The notes beneath the pieces were generated by a model. The model was not told the origin of the DNA and ran no database searches. It saw only the letters and a program-made list of their open reading frames with translations. The position numbers were made by a program, and so were the translations under genes. DNA of 8,283 bases from assembly GCA_023395695.1 (NCBI GenBank), contig JAEWYJ010000025.1, positions 1 to 8,283 of the forward strand, given 5' to 3'. Source of the stretch: Bacillota bacterium. Lineage in GTDB: Bacteria; Bacillota; Clostridia; Oscillospirales; Ruminococcaceae. Of this stretch, positions 5,489 through 8,283 are shown piece by piece (positions within the stretch are counted from its first letter, which is position 1; the number at the start of each line of letters is the position of its first letter).

Positions 5489-5608
5489 ACATATAAAGTT
5501 TTCGCCCCTTACGGGACAGGACTTATCCGGCTTGTAACCGGTCCGTATACGCGGCAAACCTGCCGGTATACATGCCCACATATCGGTCTGTCGTTTCACA
5601 TCCGACAA
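5489..5608 (-). ncRNA. Structured 5' leader of the tRNA-Arg precursor
   Basis: About 120 bases separate the predicted start from the tRNA. A hairpin of 11 bp with one bulged base spans 5545-5571 (GTATAC and CGGCA arms, 4-base loop). A second, 5527-5541, closes with a G-U pair that exists only in minus-strand RNA. A third, 5506-5515, carries a GUAA loop of the GNRA kind. There is no ribosome binding site, and the open frame here is a by-product. The leader would be removed by RNase P; it may be a mere spacer or a small RNA. Confidence 0.45.
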
Positions 5609-5614
5609 GTAGAT

Positions 5615-5643
5615 ATTCTACCAGCTTGTTGCCCAAAAGTCAA
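5615..5643 (-). promoter_or_regulatory. Promoter of tRNA-Arg
   Basis: On the minus strand TTGACT (5643-5638), exactly 17 bases, TAGAAT (5620-5615). Start near 5608. Divergent from the rpmB promoter about 100 bases away. Confidence 0.8.
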
Positions 5644-5746
5644 CAGTTAGTTTTCTTGTTTTGCTTAAAATTTGCAGCAAGAGTGAAACTGTCGCTATTT
5701 TTTGCGCTATTATTTTGTATTTAGCACAATTATTTTAAAAAAGACC

Positions 5747-5775
5747 TTGCAATCACCGGTGAAGTCTGATAGAAT
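5747..5775 (+). promoter_or_regulatory. Promoter of rpmB with UP-like element and spacer palindrome
   Basis: TTGCAA (5747-5752), 17 bases, TAGAAT (5770-5775). The A/T-only stretch at 5729-5740 is placed like an UP element. The perfect palindrome TCACCGGTGA (5753-5762) directly follows the -35 box and could be an operator. Confidence 0.78.
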
Positions 5776-5816
5776 ATTGCTGTTATCCTATAACGGATTG
5801 AAGGAGGTGCAGACAG

Positions 5817-6005
5817 ATGGCAAAATGCGATATCTGCGGTAAGGGCGTAACCTTCGGAATTAAGGTTTCTCACTCCCATCGGAGATCTAACAGAACTTGG
5901 AAACCTAATGTCAAGCGTGTAAAGGCAATTGTGAACGGTACCCCTTGTCACGTTCACGCCTGCACCCGCTGCTTGCGTTCCAGTAAAATTACCAGAGCGG
6001 TCTAA
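5817..6005 (+). CDS. rpmB: 50S ribosomal protein L28
   Basis: This 62-residue structural protein of the large ribosomal subunit begins MAKCDICGKG and continues with the family's GIKVSHSHRRSNRTWKPN segment (14-31). It is the zinc-binding form: CxxC at 4-7 and CxxC at 49-52. The length is normal for Firmicutes. The ATG at 5817 has a strong GGAGGTG (5803-5809). It is a single-gene unit with its own promoter and a terminator 26 bases after the stop, and is divergent from tRNA-Arg. Expression is expected to be high and growth-linked, in line with the AT-rich upstream element. Confidence 0.98.
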   Translation: MAKCDICGKGVTFGIKVSHSHRRSNRTWKPNVKRVKAIVNGTPCHVHACTRCLRSSKITRAV

Positions 6006-6031
6006 AACTTAAATTTGAATAGCAGATTCTG

Positions 6032-6060
6032 AAAAAAGCACGCTTTTGGCGTGCTTTTTT
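6032..6060 (+). terminator. Terminator of rpmB
   Basis: AAAAAAGCACGC (6032-6043) and GCGTGCTTTTTT (6049-6060) form a perfect 12-bp arm pair with a 5-base loop and a T run. The A/T symmetry lets it act in both directions. Confidence 0.9.
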
Positions 6061-6148
6061 GAGTTTTACGCTTCTTTCATTGCGGTGTGTACCTCTGAAA
6101 GCACTGTTGCGTAATATGGTAGTAACAAAAGTCAAGGAGGTGACGCAG

Positions 6149-6310
6149 ATGCAATCCAACAGTACCCCTTTTTCGCTGCGAATTCCCAAAGAACTGCTGC
6201 TGCGGCTAAAACGTCTGGCCAAGCACAATAAACGTTCCGCCAACCGAGAGGCCGAGCAGATTTTGGAAGAATATCTAAACCGGTGGGAAAAAGAGCACCC
6301 GTTAGATTAA
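6149..6310 (+). CDS. Small Arc-like ribbon-helix-helix DNA-binding protein
   Basis: This 53-residue protein has the Arc/MetJ-type fold order: strand PFSLRIP (7-13), helix ELLLRLKRLAKHNKR (15-29), turn SAN and helix REAEQILEEYLNRW (33-46). The strand would insert in the DNA major groove as a dimer. The ATG at 6149 has AAGGAGGTG (6134-6142). No toxin gene sits next to it, so an antitoxin role is not supported; a stand-alone regulator is more likely. It converges with the solute-binding protein gene with only four bases between the two stops and no terminator between them, so the transcripts may overlap. No clear promoter was found in the 90 bases after the rpmB terminator. Confidence 0.85.
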   Translation: MQSNSTPFSLRIPKELLLRLKRLAKHNKRSANREAEQILEEYLNRWEKEHPLD

Positions 6311-6314
6311 TGGC

Positions 6315-7874
6315 TTACCGGACGCGTTTAGCATCCGCAAAATAGACCGTGCGGGATACGGTGGAGTAAGACCCCCCCTCAATCCCCTCCCCGGGTGCAA
6401 AAAGAGACGGCGCTACAAATAACGGAACAGCCACATACTCATCCACCAGCTTTTGTTCCGCTATAAACAATTGTGCCGCGGCCGCATCCGGCTCCGACTG
6501 CTGTCTGGCCCGGCTGATCAGCGCTGAGATGGAGGGCGTATTATCGCCGTCGATAAGCGGCAAGCTTTCAAATGCGGATAAAAGATCCACCGGGCTGTTC
6601 CCCTGCGCCGTATGCGGAACAATGGCAATGTCAAAGTTTCCGTTTTCTACTCTGTCGAGCAGGTCGTAATAATCCAGCTGCTCCATGTTTACAAACGCCG
6701 AAAGCTCCTGCTGCCACCTGCGCTGTATGGCGCCTCCCAAATCGGGACCCGGCAAAAAGTTGCTCACCAGCAGCGTCAGGCGGCCTACATCCTCTTGTTC
6801 CAAATTCTCAACGGCACTTAAAAACATCTGGCGGGCTCCCTCCGGCAGCGCTGCCGGCTGCGGCTGCGGCGCCAGCTCACGGTAGGGGCTGCCCCAAAGC
6901 ATGGCGCTCGGGGCAATAATTCCATGGTAAGGCTGCAGGTAATCCGGCAGCCTTTCTACCAATTCGTCGGTATGCAACGCAGCGGTCAGCGCAGCGCGAA
7001 TATCGCGCCGGGCCAGCAGCTTACCGGTCGTATTATAAAGCAGCATCCAGCTCTGATCGTAGAATACTTGGCCTTCGAGCCCCTGCGTCTCTGCCAACCG
7101 CTGAAAAGGGACAAAGACCAGGTCGCTTCGGCCCTCAAGATACAACGATACCGGATCGCCTCTGTTAACATAAAAATCCACAGCATCAATCTGTGCCAGA
7201 TTGCGAAACACTTCGTTTTTCTGTACCGAAATCGCATCACCGCTCCAACTCTTGACAAAAAAGGGGCCGTTGCACAAAAGATTTTGCGCCGCGAGACCAT
7301 AGCGGCCTTTTTGGTCGGCAAAAAAGCTTTGCTGACACGGCATGGCCGACGCATTTGATAAAAGCGACAAAAGCGACGGATCGTCGTGCTCCAGCGTAAT
7401 CTCCAAGACCGTGTCGCCTTTTGCGCGGACACCCAAAGCGGTAACCGGCAGCTCGCCGGACCGAATCTGCTCGGCGTTTTTAATCATGCTGTAACGGCCG
7501 GCGTCGGGCGCGGGCGCGTCGCTGTTAAAAAGTCTTTGCAGTGCAAAAACGAAGTCCTGCGCCGTCAGCGGATCCCCGTTGGCCCAGCGCAGCCCGTCGC
7601 GCAGTGTAAAGGTGTAGGTCAACCGGTCGTCAGAAACAGCCCAGCGTTCAGCGCAGGCCGGTACAACCTCGCCCGCAGGCGAAATGGCAGTCAGGCCCTC
7701 AAACGAATTTTCGATAATCGTACGCGCCGCAGGGGAGGTTGCATACTGTGGATCTAACGTTTCCGGATATGACACGAGGTCATAGCGCAGTCTGACCGGC
7801 TGCTCTTGCTTAAAGCATGCGCACAGCAACAAAAGACAAAGCAGAAAAACGGCCTTTAACAGCTTGCTCTTCAT
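6315..7874 (-). CDS. Peptide-type ABC transporter solute-binding lipoprotein (family 5)
   Basis: This 519-residue extracellular lipoprotein captures peptides or similar ligands for an ABC importer (OppA/DppA type). The N-terminus is a lipoprotein signal: MKSKLLK, a Leu-rich core and lipobox LCAC with the lipidated Cys at 20. Mature features include PETLDPQYA (37-45) and the family signature LTYTFTLRDGLRWANGDPLTAQDF (85-108), with the C-terminal YVAVPLFVAPSLF region near the end. The ATG at 7874 has GGAGGT (7884-7889); the longer frame upstream lacks support. No permease or ATPase gene is adjacent in the window, so the partner subunits are elsewhere or beyond the right edge, or the protein is an orphan receptor. 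The ligand is unknown. Its stop is four bases from the stop of the converging small DNA-binding gene. Confidence 0.93.
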   Translation of the reverse strand: MKSKLLKAVFLLCLLLLCACFKQEQPVRLRYDLVSYPETLDPQYATSPAARTIIENSFEGLTAISPAGEVVPACAERWAVSDDRLTYTFTLRDGLRWANGDPLTAQDFVFALQRLFNSDAPAPDAGRYSMIKNAEQIRSGELPVTALGVRAKGDTVLEITLEHDDPSLLSLLSNASAMPCQQSFFADQKGRYGLAAQNLLCNGPFFVKSWSGDAISVQKNEVFRNLAQIDAVDFYVNRGDPVSLYLEGRSDLVFVPFQRLAETQGLEGQVFYDQSWMLLYNTTGKLLARRDIRAALTAALHTDELVERLPDYLQPYHGIIAPSAMLWGSPYRELAPQPQPAALPEGARQMFLSAVENLEQEDVGRLTLLVSNFLPGPDLGGAIQRRWQQELSAFVNMEQLDYYDLLDRVENGNFDIAIVPHTAQGNSPVDLLSAFESLPLIDGDNTPSISALISRARQQSEPDAAAAQLFIAEQKLVDEYVAVPLFVAPSLFAPGEGIEGGSYSTVSRTVYFADAKRVR

Positions 7875-8029
7875 GCATGCGTTACCTCCGTTTCTAAAAT
7901 AATCAGGGATTTTGCATTTTGAACCAAAGCCGACAAACATTTTAAGGTACATCAGCTTAAAGGCAGACCGCTTTTTAACGCGCCCAGGCGCCATTTTAAG
8001 CGAGATGCCAAGCCATTCGGTTCGCTCGT

Positions 8030-8058
8030 ATCATAGCATATCAAAATTTTGTTTTCAA
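8030..8058 (-). promoter_or_regulatory. Promoter of the solute-binding protein gene
   Basis: On the minus strand TTGAAA (8058-8053), 17 bases, TATGAT (8035-8030) with an extended TGC before the -10. Start near 8023 gives a leader of about 150 bases. The leader contains a 6-bp stem (7941-7946 with 7956-7961) but no T-tailed terminator. Confidence 0.72.
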
Positions 8059-8087
8059 GGTAGGTAAGAGCGGGGGCGGCTTTGAAA

Positions 8088-8116
8088 ATTATAGCCGGCC
8101 CAGTAATAACGCGCAA
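8088..8116 (-). promoter_or_regulatory. Second, weaker promoter candidate
   Basis: TTGCGC (8116-8111), 17 bases, TATAAT (8093-8088) on the minus strand. The -10 is perfect and the -35 only half matched. It would give a second start about 60 bases upstream of the main one. Confidence 0.35.
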
Positions 8117-8162
8117 CTGAACCGGCACGGGTATTTTATACCGTTCCAAATTAATGAGGAAA

Positions 8163-8283
8163 TTAACATTTAAAGACATTTTTGTCAGTCGGCGACGATG
8201 ATACCGCCCGGCTGACGCCTAACAAGACAACCGCGGCGAATGGTGCAATAACAGCGCTAAACCCGTCGCCGTCTTTGCTCCAA
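8163..8283 (-). CDS. Possible C-terminal end of another minus-strand gene
   Basis: From the right edge one minus-strand frame is open for 39 codons to TAA at 8165-8163. It reads GDGFSAVIAPFAAVVLLGVSR, a single hydrophobic segment, then a polar tail rich in Ser, Asp and Lys ending in KC. That could be a C-terminal membrane anchor, but the piece is short. The two other minus frames stop sooner. A 9-bp imperfect hairpin (8184-8192 with 8208-8216) lies within it. The family cannot be recognised. Confidence 0.25.
   Translation of the reverse strand, partial: WSKDGDGFSAVIAPFAAVVLLGVSRAVSSSPTDKNVFKC

Noticed and set aside
5522..5533. Twelve-base identity between the tRNA leader (minus strand) and the MATE terminator arm at 3587-3598
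   Set aside because: Over all pairs of positions in this window on both strands a few such 12-base matches are expected by chance, and the contexts differ.
5381..5608. Minus-strand open frame covering the tRNA and its leader
   Set aside because: It is the conceptual translation of tRNA-Arg and its leader, with no ribosome binding site; a well-known annotation artefact.
6149..6310. Toxin-antitoxin module
   Set aside because: The ribbon-helix-helix protein has no adjacent small toxin gene on the same strand.
7952..8179. Minus-strand frame of 75 codons upstream of the lipoprotein
   Set aside because: No ribosome binding site, and it contains both promoter candidates of the downstream gene.

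Overview
The window looks like chromosomal DNA from a low-to-mid G+C Firmicute, most likely an anaerobic Clostridia of the Oscillospiraceae/Ruminococcaceae type. Nearly every gene has a strong AGGAGG-type ribosome binding site, sigma-A-like promoters are easy to see, L28 is the zinc-ribbon form, and the solute-binding protein is a Gram-positive-style lipoprotein. The species assignment is inference. The confident genes end in TAA (the tentative 28-residue ORF ends in TAG), and none carries an internal TGA except the MATE gene, so the standard code applies.

Layout: (1) 1-764, minus strand, a formate/nitrite-type channel cut off by the window edge, with a roughly 150-base leader. (2) 1076-1655, two small plus-strand genes: a 76-residue protein with an OB-like GD...PPQ tail, and a tentative 28-residue Trp/Arg-rich peptide with a sigma-K-like promoter upstream and a perfect terminator downstream. 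(3) 1888-3426, a compact redox module: a flavin split-barrel protein and an NAD(P)-binding oxidoreductase in a minus-strand operon, divergent from an HxlR-family regulator. The two promoters share a symmetric -10 region, and a 10-bp inverted repeat is the likely HxlR operator. (4) 3515-4980, a MATE efflux gene behind a strong promoter and a leader with a terminator hairpin, so attenuation is likely. The coding frame is broken by one in-frame TGA. (5) 4981-5371, decayed sequence with a possible recombinase tail. (6) 5372-6060, housekeeping: tRNA-Arg(ACG) on the minus strand with promoter, structured leader and terminator, and rpmB (L28) on the plus strand with promoter and terminator. (7) 6149-8283, a 53-residue Arc-like ribbon-helix-helix protein that meets tail-to-tail a family-5 solute-binding lipoprotein, with its promoter upstream; a possible C-terminal fragment of another minus-strand gene lies at the right edge.

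The genes do not form one pathway. The best functional units are the HxlR/oxidoreductase/flavin-protein module and the attenuated MATE gene. I saw no CRISPR array, complete insertion sequence or obvious defence system. The less ordinary items are the Trp/Arg-rich micro-ORF, the shared-promoter operator, the MATE leader with its nonsense codon, and the structured tRNA leader.
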